This document shows, in pieces, positions 37,097-46,300 of a stretch of DNA of 64,000 nucleotides. Made by a program: the position numbers and the translations under genes. Source of the DNA: Streptomyces sp. NBC_00525 (lineage in GTDB: Bacteria > Actinomycetota > Actinomycetes > Streptomycetales > Streptomycetaceae); contig NZ_CP107834.1 of the NCBI RefSeq assembly GCF_036346595.1, forward strand, positions 2,232,001 through 2,296,000, written 5' to 3'. The stretch's first letter is position 1; every line of letters starts with the position of its first letter. Under the pieces are notes generated by a model, which saw only the letters and a list, made by a program, of their open reading frames with translations, searched no databases and was not told where the DNA came from.

Positions 37097-40000
37097 CTAC
37101 AGCATGCGGTCGACCACGCGGGCGGTGGCCCGGCCGTCGTCGAGGTCGCAGAAGTCGTGCCGGAACTGCTCGTACGCCTTGGCGTGTCCGGCGATGGCCT
37201 TCTCCGGGTCGCGCAGCGCGGCGATCAGGTCGTCCGATGCCGGGATCAGCGGCCCGGGTGCCCGCGACTCGAAGTCGAAGCTGAACCCGCGCAGGGTGTC
37301 GCGGTAGTGCTCCAGGTCGTAGGTGTGGAAGAGCATCGGCCGCCCGGTCTGGGCGAAGTCGAACATCAGCGAGGAGTAGTCGGTGACCAGGGCGTCGCTG
37401 ATGAGCATGAGTTCGCCGACGTCCGGGTAGCGCGAGACGTCCTTGACGAAGCCGGTGCCGCTGTCCGGCAGCCGGTCGGTGACCATGTAGTGACGGCGCA
37501 CCAGGAGCACGGTGTCCTCGCCGAGTTCGCGCTCGGCGGCGGCCAGGTCGAGCTGGAGGCCCAGCGAGTAGCGCCCGCCGCCCAGGCGCTGGTCCTCGCG
37601 CCAGGTCGGCGCGTACAGGACGACGCGCTTGCCGGCCGGGATGCCCAGCTTCTCGCGTACGGCGGCGGCCACCTTGGCCCGGTCCGGGGCGTGGAAGATG
37701 TCGTTGCGCGGGTAGCCGCACTCCAGCACCTCGCCCTCGAAGCCGAAGGAGCGGCGCAGGACGGGCGTGGAGTACGTGTTCGGCGAGACCAGGAAGTTCC
37801 ACTGCTTGGCCCGGTCGGCGAGGGTCGCGATGTACGCGGCGTTCGCCTGGGCGGTGCCGGCGAGTTCCAGGCCGATGCGCTTGAGCGGGGTGCCGTGCCA
37901 GGTCTGGACGACCGTCTGGTCCTCGCGGCGCGCGAACCACTCGGGCAGCTGGGTGTTGGTGACGATGTAGCGGCTGCGGGCCAGCGCCTCGTGCCAGGCG
38001 ACCGAGCCGTGCTCGACGACGGTCGCGCCCTCGGGGATGATCGCCTGCTGGTCGCGGACGACCCAGATGTGCTCCACCTCGGTGCCCCGGCGCACCAGCT
38101 CCTCGTAGACCGCGCGCGGCGAGTCGGAGTACTGACGGCCGTCGAAGGTGCTGTACAGGGCGGCGGCGCGCAGCTGCTCGGAGCGCTGGGCGGCGTACGC
38201 CTCGCTCAGCAGGCGCTTGGCGCGCGGGCCGCGCTCGGCGGCGGTGAGCACGGAGCCGGAGACGACGAGGAGCTGGTCGCCGAAGCGGCGCTCCAGGGTG
38301 TAGTCGCGGCCGCGCAGCCGGCGGGCGGCGGGCAGGGTGTGGAAGGCGGAGGCGGGGATACGCAGCGCGCGGTCGCCGCTCTCGTCGGCGGCGCCCTTGT
38401 CCCGGAAGAAGAAGTACCAGTTGCCCTCGCCGAGCGGCAGCGCGCCGCCCGGACCCTCGACGGCGTCGGGCCGCAGCTCGGCGCGGAAGCGGCGGGCGCC
38501 CTCGGGGCCGGTGAACTCGACCGGGAAGACCTGCTCCTCGCGGTGGCCGCTGTTCTGCGCGACCAGCTCGACCGGGTGCTCCGGGTCCTCGGGGTAGTTG
38601 CCCTCCAGGAACAGCCGGCCGTCCTCGGTCCAGCTGGCCAGCTCGACGGCGGGCTGCACGGGCCGGTCGCCGATCACCAGGTTGCCGCGCGAGCTGGTGA
38701 CGAGGGCCAGTTCGCGGCGGGCGCCGTCCGGTCCGCCGGCGAGCGGGTAGCGGCCGGGGTGCACCGAACCGGGCACGTCGAGCGAGGCCTTGAGGCCCTT
38801 GCCGACGAGGTGGATGCTGTACGAGACGCTCTTGGGGGCGTCCTCGCCGGCGGGGCGGTTCTCCTCGACGGTGGCGAGCGGCAGTTCGGCGGTGAAGCGG
38901 CTCCAGCCGGCTCCGGCGCCGGAGCCCACGGTGGCGGGCACCTCGAAGGTGGTCCTGGTGCCGCCGTGTGTCAGACGCAGCGTCAGTTCGCCCTTGACCA
39001 GGCGGGTGCGGACGACGCCGGAGACGGTGACGGTGCCGGGCTTGTCGCCCGCGTGCGTCTCGAACCGGGCGTCCACGCGCTCGGCGTGCAGCACCAGCTT
39101 GTCGCCGTCGAAGGCGGGGACGATGCGGTGGTCGCCGTCGGGGCGGTGGACGGGCGGGGCGACGGAGGCTTCGCGGACCGAGGGGAAGGCACGGCGCAGC
39201 AGGCCGTTGCGGGCGATGCCGACCTCGAACTGCCAGGTGAGCTGCTTGGGGCCGCTGTCGGCCTGGATGCGGAGCTTGGCGGCGTCCACGGAGGTCTCGA
39301 AGCCGGAGCGGTGGTAGTCGTGCAGGCTCTGGCGGGAGCGGGCGGTGGCCTCGGGCTCGTCGACGCGGCGCAGCCGGAGCGGGACGACGTTGCGCCGGCC
39401 GGCCCGGAGCCAGCCCAGGCGGAACTCGCTGGGCCCGGAGGTGACCGGGAGGTTGCGCACGTACGCGTAGCCCTTGAGGAACAGCTTGCCGTCGCGCCAC
39501 TGGGCGTCGCGCAGCCGGGCGGCGAGCGGCAGGTCGCGGTCGGCGACGCGCAGCACCGGGGCGGGCACGGGCCGGGTGAGCACCGGGTAGTGGGCCTGGC
39601 GTCGGCGCACGCCGCTGACCTCGAAGGCGCCGGGCTCGCTCTTCTCCCTGAGCAGCAGCGCCAGCAGCTCGTCCATGCGGTGCTCGCGCACCAGGTACCA
39701 CATCACGCGCAGGCGCAGCGGCAGCCCGTCGAGGACCGCGGGGTCGACCTGGTCGATGAACTTGTTGGTGTACGTGAGGAAGGCGTCCCGGTACTCCTGG
39801 TCGCCGTCCGGCAGGACCTCCATGAAGTACCAGAGGTCGTTGGCCAGCGCGTGGGCCTCGTAGTGGTTCTTGTCGGCGGCGGTACGCTTCGCGGCCAGGA
39901 ACTCGGAGACGCCCTGGACGTGGGCGACGCGGTCGTGGATGCCGCGGACGACGGCCCGGCTGGTGGTGATGGAGCCGGGGCGGTCGCGCCAGTAGTAGAC

Positions 40001-40618
40001 GGGGTCCTTGACGATGTCGACGGCGTCGGCCAGGAAGTGGGCGGGCAGCACGACGGGGATGTCCTCGTACAGCGCGCCGACCGGGAAGGCGAACTCGTTC
40101 TTGTCCCAGAAGGAGCGGCGGAAGACCTTGTTGCAGGCGATGCGGTCGCCGAGGAGGTCCAGGTCGCGCGAGACATGGGTGCGCTTGCGGGTGGTGGCCA
40201 TGGGCTTGCGGAACATCGGCGACTGCACGAGCTTTCCGCCGGCCCGCAGCCGCAGCACGTTGCCGGAGGCCAGGTCCGAGCCGGTCTCCTCCAGCGACTC
40301 GACGAGCAGCTCGTAGGCGTTCGGCGGGATGATGTCGTCGCTGTCGCAGAAGGCCAGGTAGCGGCTCTCGGGGTGGCAGTTGCGGAAACCGGTGTTACGG
40401 GCGTGCCCCAGCCCGCCGTTCTTCTGCCGGACCAGCTTGAAGCGGTCGTCGCCCGCGGCGAACTCCTCGGCCAGCGCGGCGCTGCCGTCGGTGGACCCGT
40501 CGTCGACCATCACCACCTCGAGGTCGGTCATGGTCTGCTCCGCGAGGGACTTCAGGCAGTCCGTCAGGAAAAGTTCCACGTTGTAGACGGGGACAACGAC
40601 ACTGAGCCGTGGCGGCAT
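37097..40618 (-). CDS. GT2 / CDP-glycerol glycerophosphotransferase (TagF-like) bifunctional polymerase, intact GT2
   Basis: A 1,173-residue fusion. The N-terminal GT2 domain is complete: LSVVVPVYNVELFLTDCL, VMVDDGSTDGS, GHARNTG and the metal-binding DSDD at residues 92-95. A ~400-residue middle of beta-rich segments of unknown fold (repeats of RLRADGGxxL and SVSY-like strands) follows. The C-terminal TagF-like domain has TWHGTPLKRIGLEL with catalytic His, LECGYPRNDIF, and DALVTDYSSLMFDFAQTGRP. It would polymerise a glycosylated glycerol-phosphate wall polymer on the inner membrane face. ATG at 40618 is used; GTG at 40627 is nearly as likely. It is the only gene in its direction before the TetR gene. 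Confidence 0.88.
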   Translation of the reverse strand: MPPRLSVVVPVYNVELFLTDCLKSLAEQTMTDLEVVMVDDGSTDGSAALAEEFAAGDDRFKLVRQKNGGLGHARNTGFRNCHPESRYLAFCDSDDIIPPNAYELLVESLEETGSDLASGNVLRLRAGGKLVQSPMFRKPMATTRKRTHVSRDLDLLGDRIACNKVFRRSFWDKNEFAFPVGALYEDIPVVLPAHFLADAVDIVKDPVYYWRDRPGSITTSRAVVRGIHDRVAHVQGVSEFLAAKRTAADKNHYEAHALANDLWYFMEVLPDGDQEYRDAFLTYTNKFIDQVDPAVLDGLPLRLRVMWYLVREHRMDELLALLLREKSEPGAFEVSGVRRRQAHYPVLTRPVPAPVLRVADRDLPLAARLRDAQWRDGKLFLKGYAYVRNLPVTSGPSEFRLGWLRAGRRNVVPLRLRRVDEPEATARSRQSLHDYHRSGFETSVDAAKLRIQADSGPKQLTWQFEVGIARNGLLRRAFPSVREASVAPPVHRPDGDHRIVPAFDGDKLVLHAERVDARFETHAGDKPGTVTVSGVVRTRLVKGELTLRLTHGGTRTTFEVPATVGSGAGAGWSRFTAELPLATVEENRPAGEDAPKSVSYSIHLVGKGLKASLDVPGSVHPGRYPLAGGPDGARRELALVTSSRGNLVIGDRPVQPAVELASWTEDGRLFLEGNYPEDPEHPVELVAQNSGHREEQVFPVEFTGPEGARRFRAELRPDAVEGPGGALPLGEGNWYFFFRDKGAADESGDRALRIPASAFHTLPAARRLRGRDYTLERRFGDQLLVVSGSVLTAAERGPRAKRLLSEAYAAQRSEQLRAAALYSTFDGRQYSDSPRAVYEELVRRGTEVEHIWVVRDQQAIIPEGATVVEHGSVAWHEALARSRYIVTNTQLPEWFARREDQTVVQTWHGTPLKRIGLELAGTAQANAAYIATLADRAKQWNFLVSPNTYSTPVLRRSFGFEGEVLECGYPRNDIFHAPDRAKVAAAVREKLGIPAGKRVVLYAPTWREDQRLGGGRYSLGLQLDLAAAERELGEDTVLLVRRHYMVTDRLPDSGTGFVKDVSRYPDVGELMLISDALVTDYSSLMFDFAQTGRPMLFHTYDLEHYRDTLRGFSFDFESRAPGPLIPASDDLIAALRDPEKAIAGHAKAYEQFRHDFCDLDDGRATARVVDRML

Positions 40619-40757
40619 GTTGAGCACGTCCGTTCATCAAGGGCCTGGCTATCCATGGGGCTCAACCGCGAAGGCGGTCGCGGGTCACCGGTTACGGTCC
40701 CGAACGAGTGACTACGCCTGCACCGTGCTCGCCCCGCGCCCACACCCCGGAAGGCCC

Positions 40758-40776
40758 GGTGGGCGGCCCGCCCACC
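40758..40776 (-). terminator. Possible terminator after the TetR gene
   Basis: A palindromic hairpin GGTGGGCGG/CCGCCCACC lies about 57 bp past the TetR stop on the minus strand, with no U-run. The tight centre means the real loop is smaller than the palindrome suggests. Weak call. Confidence 0.4.
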
Positions 40777-40832
40777 AGATTAACCGATCGACGGGTGCCC
40801 CCTAAAACACGCTTGCACACCCGTTCGGGCCT

Positions 40833-41456
40833 TCACTCGCCGGGGGTCGGGCCCTGGGTGAGCGCCGTCACGGCGGAGGCGGCGAGGTCGTCCAGGTACC
40901 CCGGCGGCAGCTCGCCGCGGACCACCGCGAGCCGCCAGTAGAGCGGCCCGACGATGAGGTCCAGGGCCCGGTCGGGGTCGCTGCCGGGCGGCAGCTCGCC
41001 CCGGTCGACGGCGTCCCGGACGACCACGGCGGCGATGCCCTCCCGCGGGTCGAGCAGGGCCGCCTTGATGGCGTCGGAGATCTCCGGATTGCGGGCCGCC
41101 TCGACCAGCAGGTCCGGGATGACCTGGGAGGCGAGCGGGTGGCGCAGGGCGTACGCGGCCAGTTCGAGCACGGCGCGCACGTCCCCGTGCAGCGAGCCGG
41201 TCGCGGGGGCGGGCAGGCCCTGCGCGGCGACGGCCGAGACCAGGTCCAGCACCAGGTGCAGCTTGGACTTCCAGCGCCGGTAGACGGCCGTCTTGCCGAC
41301 GCCGGCCCGGCGCGCGATGCCCTCGATGGACATCCGCGCGAAGCCGACCGCCGCCAGCTCCGCGAACACCGCGCTGCGAATGGCGTCGGTCACGTCCTCG
41401 CGCAGGACGGCGGCTCCCGCCGGGGCTCGGCGGCGGCTTCCGGGGTCGGTGGTCAT
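40833..41456 (-). CDS. TetR family transcriptional regulator
   Basis: A 207-residue regulator. The N-terminal helix-turn-helix (FAELAAVGFARMSIEGIARRAGVGKTAVYRRWKSK, about residues 33-67) is TetR-type, with the rest an all-helical ligand domain. It is transcribed away from the TagGH-type exporter genes across a 161-bp gap that contains two matching operator-like sites, so it probably represses both itself and the exporter. The ligand is unknown. Confidence 0.9.
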   Translation of the reverse strand: MTTDPGSRRRAPAGAAVLREDVTDAIRSAVFAELAAVGFARMSIEGIARRAGVGKTAVYRRWKSKLHLVLDLVSAVAAQGLPAPATGSLHGDVRAVLELAAYALRHPLASQVIPDLLVEAARNPEISDAIKAALLDPREGIAAVVVRDAVDRGELPPGSDPDRALDLIVGPLYWRLAVVRGELPPGYLDDLAASAVTALTQGPTPGE

Positions 41457-41477
41457 GGCCGAATCATAGTCCGCGAC

Positions 41478-41499
41478 GACGAAACGGTTGCGTTCCGAC
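41478..41499. promoter_or_regulatory. Candidate TetR operator 1
   Basis: A 22-bp imperfect palindrome beginning GACGAAACGGT and ending CGTTCCGAC. The same pattern recurs at 41527-41548. Each combines a GACGAAACG half with an inverted CGTYCCGWC half. Confidence 0.55.
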
Positions 41500-41526
41500 G
41501 TCGTGACGTCCTAACCTCTGCGTTGC

Positions 41527-41548
41527 GACGAAACGGTCCCGTCCCGTC
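41527..41548. promoter_or_regulatory. Candidate TetR operator 2
   Basis: The second copy: begins GACGAAACGGT, ends CGTCCCGTC, 49 bp from site 1 start to start, in the same orientation. Both lie between the divergent TetR and TagG-type genes. Confidence 0.55.
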
Positions 41549-41617
41549 GCCGGACGTGTCCTCCTCCGCCCGTACGCGGTGCCCCCGCCTGCCCGCCTCC
41601 CGTCGAAAGCGATCGTG

Positions 41618-42553
41618 GTGAGCCAGACAACAGCCCCGGCCCCGGTGGACACCCCGCCGCCGACCGCCCCGCCCGTGTACGGCCCCGGCGAGCTGGCCGA
41701 ACTCGCCGCGCGCCACGGCCTGACCGTGAGCGGTGCGCGCCCCTCCCTGCCGGCGTACGTACGACAGCTGTGGGGGCGCCGGCACTTCATCACGGCGTTC
41801 GCCACGGCCAAGCTCACCGCCCAGTACAGCCAGGCGAAGCTCGGCCAGATCTGGCAGATCATGACCCCGCTGCTCAACGCGACGGTCTACTACTTCATCT
41901 TCGGCATCCTGATGAAGACGAAGCACGGCGTACCGGACTTCGTGCCCTTCCTGGTCACCGGCGTGTTCATCTGGACGTTCACCAGCTCCTCGATCACCGC
42001 CGGCACCCGCGCCGTCAGCGGCAACATCGGGCTCGTCCGGGCGCTCCACTTCCCGCGCGCCTCGCTGCCCATCGCGCTCGCCCTGCAACAGCTGCAGCAA
42101 CTGCTCTTCTCGCTGGGCGCGCTGCTCCTGATCCTGCTGGCGTTCGGCCAGTTCCCGCAGCCGGCCTGGCTGCTCGCGGTGCCGGCGCTGGCCCTCCAGG
42201 CCGTCTTCAACACCGGCGTCTCGATGGTCATGGCCCGGCTCGCCGCGCGCACCCCGGACATCGCCCAGCTCACCCCGTTCGTCCTGCGCACCTGGATGTA
42301 CGCGTCGGGCGTGATGTGGAGCATGGACACGATGCTGAGCGGGGACCGGGTCCCGCACTGGGTGAAGCTCGCCCTGGAGCTCAACCCGGCGGCCGTCTAC
42401 ATCGACCTGGTGCGCTTCGCGCTGATCGACAGCTTCGGCGGGAACCAGCTGCCCCCGCACGTCTGGGCCGTCGCGGCCGGCTGGGCACTGCTGTGCGGCG
42501 CGGGCGGGTTCCTGTACTTCTGGAAGGCCGAGGAGAGTTACGGACGTGGCTGA
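41618..42553 (+). CDS. ABC-2 permease of a teichoic-acid/polysaccharide exporter (TagG-like)
   Basis: A 311-residue ABC-2 membrane protein. A cytoplasmic amphipathic start (LPAYVRQLWGRRHFITAFATAKLTAQYSQAKLGQIWQIM) leads into six helices; LGQIWQIMTPLLNATVYYFIFGILM is typical of TagG/RfbA/Wzm permeases. GTG at 41618 is preferred; GTG at 41615 is in frame. It overlaps the ATPase gene by 8 bp, so the two are translationally coupled. It exports lipid-linked glycopolymer across the membrane. Confidence 0.9.
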   Translation: MSQTTAPAPVDTPPPTAPPVYGPGELAELAARHGLTVSGARPSLPAYVRQLWGRRHFITAFATAKLTAQYSQAKLGQIWQIMTPLLNATVYYFIFGILMKTKHGVPDFVPFLVTGVFIWTFTSSSITAGTRAVSGNIGLVRALHFPRASLPIALALQQLQQLLFSLGALLLILLAFGQFPQPAWLLAVPALALQAVFNTGVSMVMARLAARTPDIAQLTPFVLRTWMYASGVMWSMDTMLSGDRVPHWVKLALELNPAAVYIDLVRFALIDSFGGNQLPPHVWAVAAGWALLCGAGGFLYFWKAEESYGRG

Positions 42554-43325
42554 GCGCATGGATTCCGCGGTGCCGACGGTCGTCGTGGACGACGTCCACA
42601 TCACGTACCGGGTCAACGGCGCCCGCACCGGCCGGGGCAGCGCCACCTCCGCGCTGAGCCGGATCGCCTCGCGCCGGAAGGCTCCGGGCGTGCGCGAGGT
42701 GCACGCCGTCAAGGGCGTCAGCTTCGCCGCGTACAAGGGGGAGGCGATCGGGCTGATCGGCTCCAACGGCTCGGGCAAGTCCACCCTGCTGAAGGCCATC
42801 GCAGGGCTGCTGCCCGCCTCCAGGGGCCGTGTCCACACCCACGGCCAGCCCTCGCTGCTCGGCGTCAACGCGGCGCTGATGAGCGATCTGACCGGCGAGC
42901 GCAACGTCGTGCTCGGCGGCCTGGCGATGGGCATGACCCGCGCGGAGATCCGCGAGCGCTACGACGGGATCGTCGACTTCTCCGGCATCAACGACAAGGG
43001 CGACTTCATCACGCTGCCCATGCGCACGTACTCCTCCGGCATGGCGGCCCGCCTCCGCTTCTCCATCGCCGCCGCCAAGAACCACGACGTGCTGCTCATC
43101 GACGAGGCCCTGTCCACCGGCGACGCCCGCTTCCAGCAGCGCAGCAAGGACCGCATCCGGGAACTGCGCGAGCAGGCCGGCACGGTGTTCCTGGTGAGCC
43201 ACCACAACAAGTCGATCACCGAGACCTGCGACCGGGCGATCTGGCTGGAGGCCGGCGTCCTGCGCATGGACGGCCCGGCCAAGGAGGTCATGCGGGAGTA
43301 CGAGAAGGCCACCGCGAAACGCTGA
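42546..43325 (+). CDS. ABC ATPase of a teichoic-acid/polysaccharide exporter (TagH-like)
   Basis: A 259-residue ATPase of the TagH/Wzt family. Walker A is GSNGSGKST and the degenerate signature is TYSSGMAARLRFSIA, normal for this family, which uses YSSGM rather than LSGGQ. Walker B is HDVLLIDEALSTGD. It has no C-terminal carbohydrate-binding domain, unlike long Wzt. The GTG start overlaps the permease stop. With the TagG-like permease it forms the exporter for the polymer made by the TagF-like enzymes nearby; this link is inference from context. Confidence 0.93.
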   Translation: MAERMDSAVPTVVVDDVHITYRVNGARTGRGSATSALSRIASRRKAPGVREVHAVKGVSFAAYKGEAIGLIGSNGSGKSTLLKAIAGLLPASRGRVHTHGQPSLLGVNAALMSDLTGERNVVLGGLAMGMTRAEIRERYDGIVDFSGINDKGDFITLPMRTYSSGMAARLRFSIAAAKNHDVLLIDEALSTGDARFQQRSKDRIRELREQAGTVFLVSHHNKSITETCDRAIWLEAGVLRMDGPAKEVMREYEKATAKR

Positions 43326-43344
43326 GGCGGTCGCCCGACGCAGA

Positions 43345-43376
43345 GGGCGGCCGCGGGGATGTCCCCGCGGCCGCCC
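43345..43376. terminator. Bidirectional terminator tagGH / gdhB
   Basis: A perfect 15-bp stem (43345-43359 with 43362-43376) has a 2-nt central gap and is followed by CTTTTT on the plus strand. It separates convergent transcription units. Confidence 0.88.
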
Positions 43377-43394
43377 CTTTTCAGCCGTTCCCGA

Positions 43395-46300
43395 CTAGAC
43401 GTGCGTACGCAGCAGCGTCCGCATCGTCCGCATCGCCACCGACAGGTTGGCGAGGTCGAACGCGTCCGACCCCTGGATCTCCTCCAGCGTGGACCGCGAC
43501 CGCGCCAGGATCGCCGCGTTCTTCTCCTCCCACGCGTCGAACCGCTCCTGCGGCGAGGACGCCCCGTTGCCCACGCTCAGCACGTCGGCGGTGAGCGCCG
43601 CGTGCGCCGCGTACAGGTCCTCGCGGATGGACGCACGGGCCATGGACTGCCACCGGTCCGCGCGCGGCAGCTCGATGATCCGGTCCATCAGCTGGGTGAT
43701 CCCCAGCCGGTCCGCGAGGTCGTAGTACACCTCGGCGACGGCCAGCGGCTCCTTGCCGGTGCGGTCCGCGATCGCCACGATGTCGAGCGCGGGGAAGGCC
43801 GAGGAGAACCCGGCGACACGCTGCGCCAGCTCGTCCGGGACCCCGGCGGCGGTCAGCTCGTCCAGGATGCCCTGGTACCACTCCTGGTCGGCGCCCTTGA
43901 GCATCTTGGGCAGCGCGGCCCAGACCTGCTCGACGCCGTCGCGGAAGAAGTCGACCGTCCCGGCGATCGCCAGCGGCTGCGGCCTGTTGCCCAGCAGCCA
44001 GCGCGAACCGCGCTCGACGAGCCGCCGCGAGTGCAGCCGGATACGGGTCTGCACATCGGCGGCGACCTCGTTGTCGAGGGCCTCGACGGCGTCCCACACC
44101 TCACCGAGGCCGAAGATCTCGCGGGCCGCGACCTGCGCCCGCACGATCTCCTCGATGGAGGCGCCGGTCTCCTCCCGCAGCCGGTGCAGGAACGTCGAAC
44201 CACCGCTGTTGACGGTGTCGTTGACCAGCACCGTGGTGATGATCTCGCGCCGCAGGGCGTGCCCGTCGACCGCCTCCGGATAGCGGGCGGTGAGCTGCTC
44301 CGGGAAGTAGGCGTGCAGCAGCTTCTGCAGGTGCGGGTCGTCCGGCAGGCTGGTCCCGATCAGCTCCTGCGCGGCGGTGATCTTCGTGTACGCGAGCAGC
44401 ACGGCCAGCTCCGGCTGGGTGAGCCCCTTGCCGGCGCTCAGCAGCTCGCGGATCTGCCGGTCGCTGGGCAGGAACTCCAGCGCCCGGTCGAGGTGCCCGT
44501 CCCGGCCGAGACGGCGCATGAAGCGCTGCTGGGCGTGGAGCAGGGACGGCGCCTGGGAGATCGAGTTGGCGAGGGCGGTGTTCTGCGCGTAGTTGTTGCG
44601 CAGCACCAGGCGGCCGATCTCGTCGGTCATCTCGGCGAGCAGCGCGTTGCGCTGCTTGACGGTCATGTCGCCGTCCCGCACGAGCCCGTTGAGCAGGATC
44701 TTGATGTTCACCTCGTGGTCGGAGGTGTCCACACCGGCGCTGTTGTCGATGGCGTCGGTGTTGATCCGGCCGCCGTCGCGGGCGAACTCGATGCGGCCGA
44801 GCTGGGTGCAGCCCAGGTTGCCGCCCTCGCCGACGACCTTGGCGCGCAGGTCGGCGCCGTTGACGCGGATCGGGTCGTTGGCCTTGTCGCCGACGTCCGC
44901 GTTCGACTCGGTGGTGGACTTGATGTACGTGCCGATGCCGCCGTTCCACACGAGGTCGACGGGGGCCTTGAGGACGGCCTGCATCAGTTCGGCGGGGGTC
45001 AGCTTGCTCACGCCGGCCTCGATGCCGAGCGCCTCGCGCACATGGGCGTTGACCGGGATGGACTTGGCGCTGCGCGGGTGGACGCCGCCGCCCGCGGAGA
45101 TCAGCTCCTTGTCGTAGTCGGCCCAGGAGCTGCGCGGCAGGTCGAAGAGGCGGCGCCGCTCGGCGTAGGAGGTCGCGGCGTCCGGGTTGGGGTCGATGAA
45201 GATGTGCCGGTGGTCGAAGGCGGCGACGAGCCGGATGTGCTCGGAGAGCAGCATGCCGTTGCCGAAGACGTCACCGGACATGTCACCGACGCCGACGACG
45301 GTGAAGTCCTCGGTCTGGGTGTCGTGGCCCAGCTCGCGGAAGTGCCGCTTGACGGACTCCCAGGCGCCGCGGGCGGTGATGCCCATGCCCTTGTGGTCGT
45401 ACCCGGCGGAGCCGCCGGAGGCGAAGGCGTCCCCGAGCCAGAAGCCGTACGCGACGGCGACCTCGTTGGCGATGTCGGAGAACTTCGCGGTGCCCTTGTC
45501 GGCCGCGACGACGAGGTAGGTGTCGTCCTCGTCGTGCCGGACGACGTCCTTGGGCGGCACGACCTCGCCGGCCACCATGTTGTCCGTGATGTCGAGCAGC
45601 GCCGAGATGAAGGTGCGGTACGCGGCGACGCCCTCGGCCAGCCACGCGTCCCGGTCCACCGAGGGGTCGGGCAGCTGCTTGGCGACGAAGCCGCCCTTGG
45701 CGCCGACCGGCACGATGACCGTGTTCTTCACCATCTGCGCCTTGACCAGGCCGAGGATCTCGGTGCGGAAGTCCTCGCGCCGGTCGGACCAGCGCAGACC
45801 GCCTCGGGCGACCTTGCCGAAGCGGAGGTGGACGCCCTCCACGCGGGGCGAATACACCCAGATCTCGAACGCGGGGCGGGGCGCGGGCAGGTCCGGGATG
45901 GACTGCGGGTCGAACTTCATCGACACGTACGCGTGCGGCTCGCCGCCGTCCGTGTGCTGGAAGAAGTTGGTCCGCAGGGTCGCCTTGATGACGGTGAGGA
46001 AGGAGCGCAGGATGCGGTCCTCGTCGAGCGAGGCGACCTGGTCGAGCGCCCCGTCGAGCTCTTCGAGGAGCCCGTCGGTCAGCTCGGTGCCGGCGGCCTG
46101 ACGGCCGGGCGACATGCGGGCCTCGAAGAGCGAGACGAGCAGCCGGGTGGTGTGGACGTTGTTCTGGAGGGTGGACTCCATGTAGTCCTGGCTGAACGTG
46201 GAACCGGCCTGGCGCAGGTACTTCGCGTAGGCGCGCAACACCATGGCCTGCCGCCAGTCGAGCCCGGCACTCAGCACCAGCGCGTTGAAGCCGTCGTTCT

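Noticed and set aside
37058..40711. A 1,217-codon frame antisense to the large TagF-like gene
   Set aside because: Val/Ala/Gly-rich shadow without motifs, mirroring the third-position bias of the real gene.
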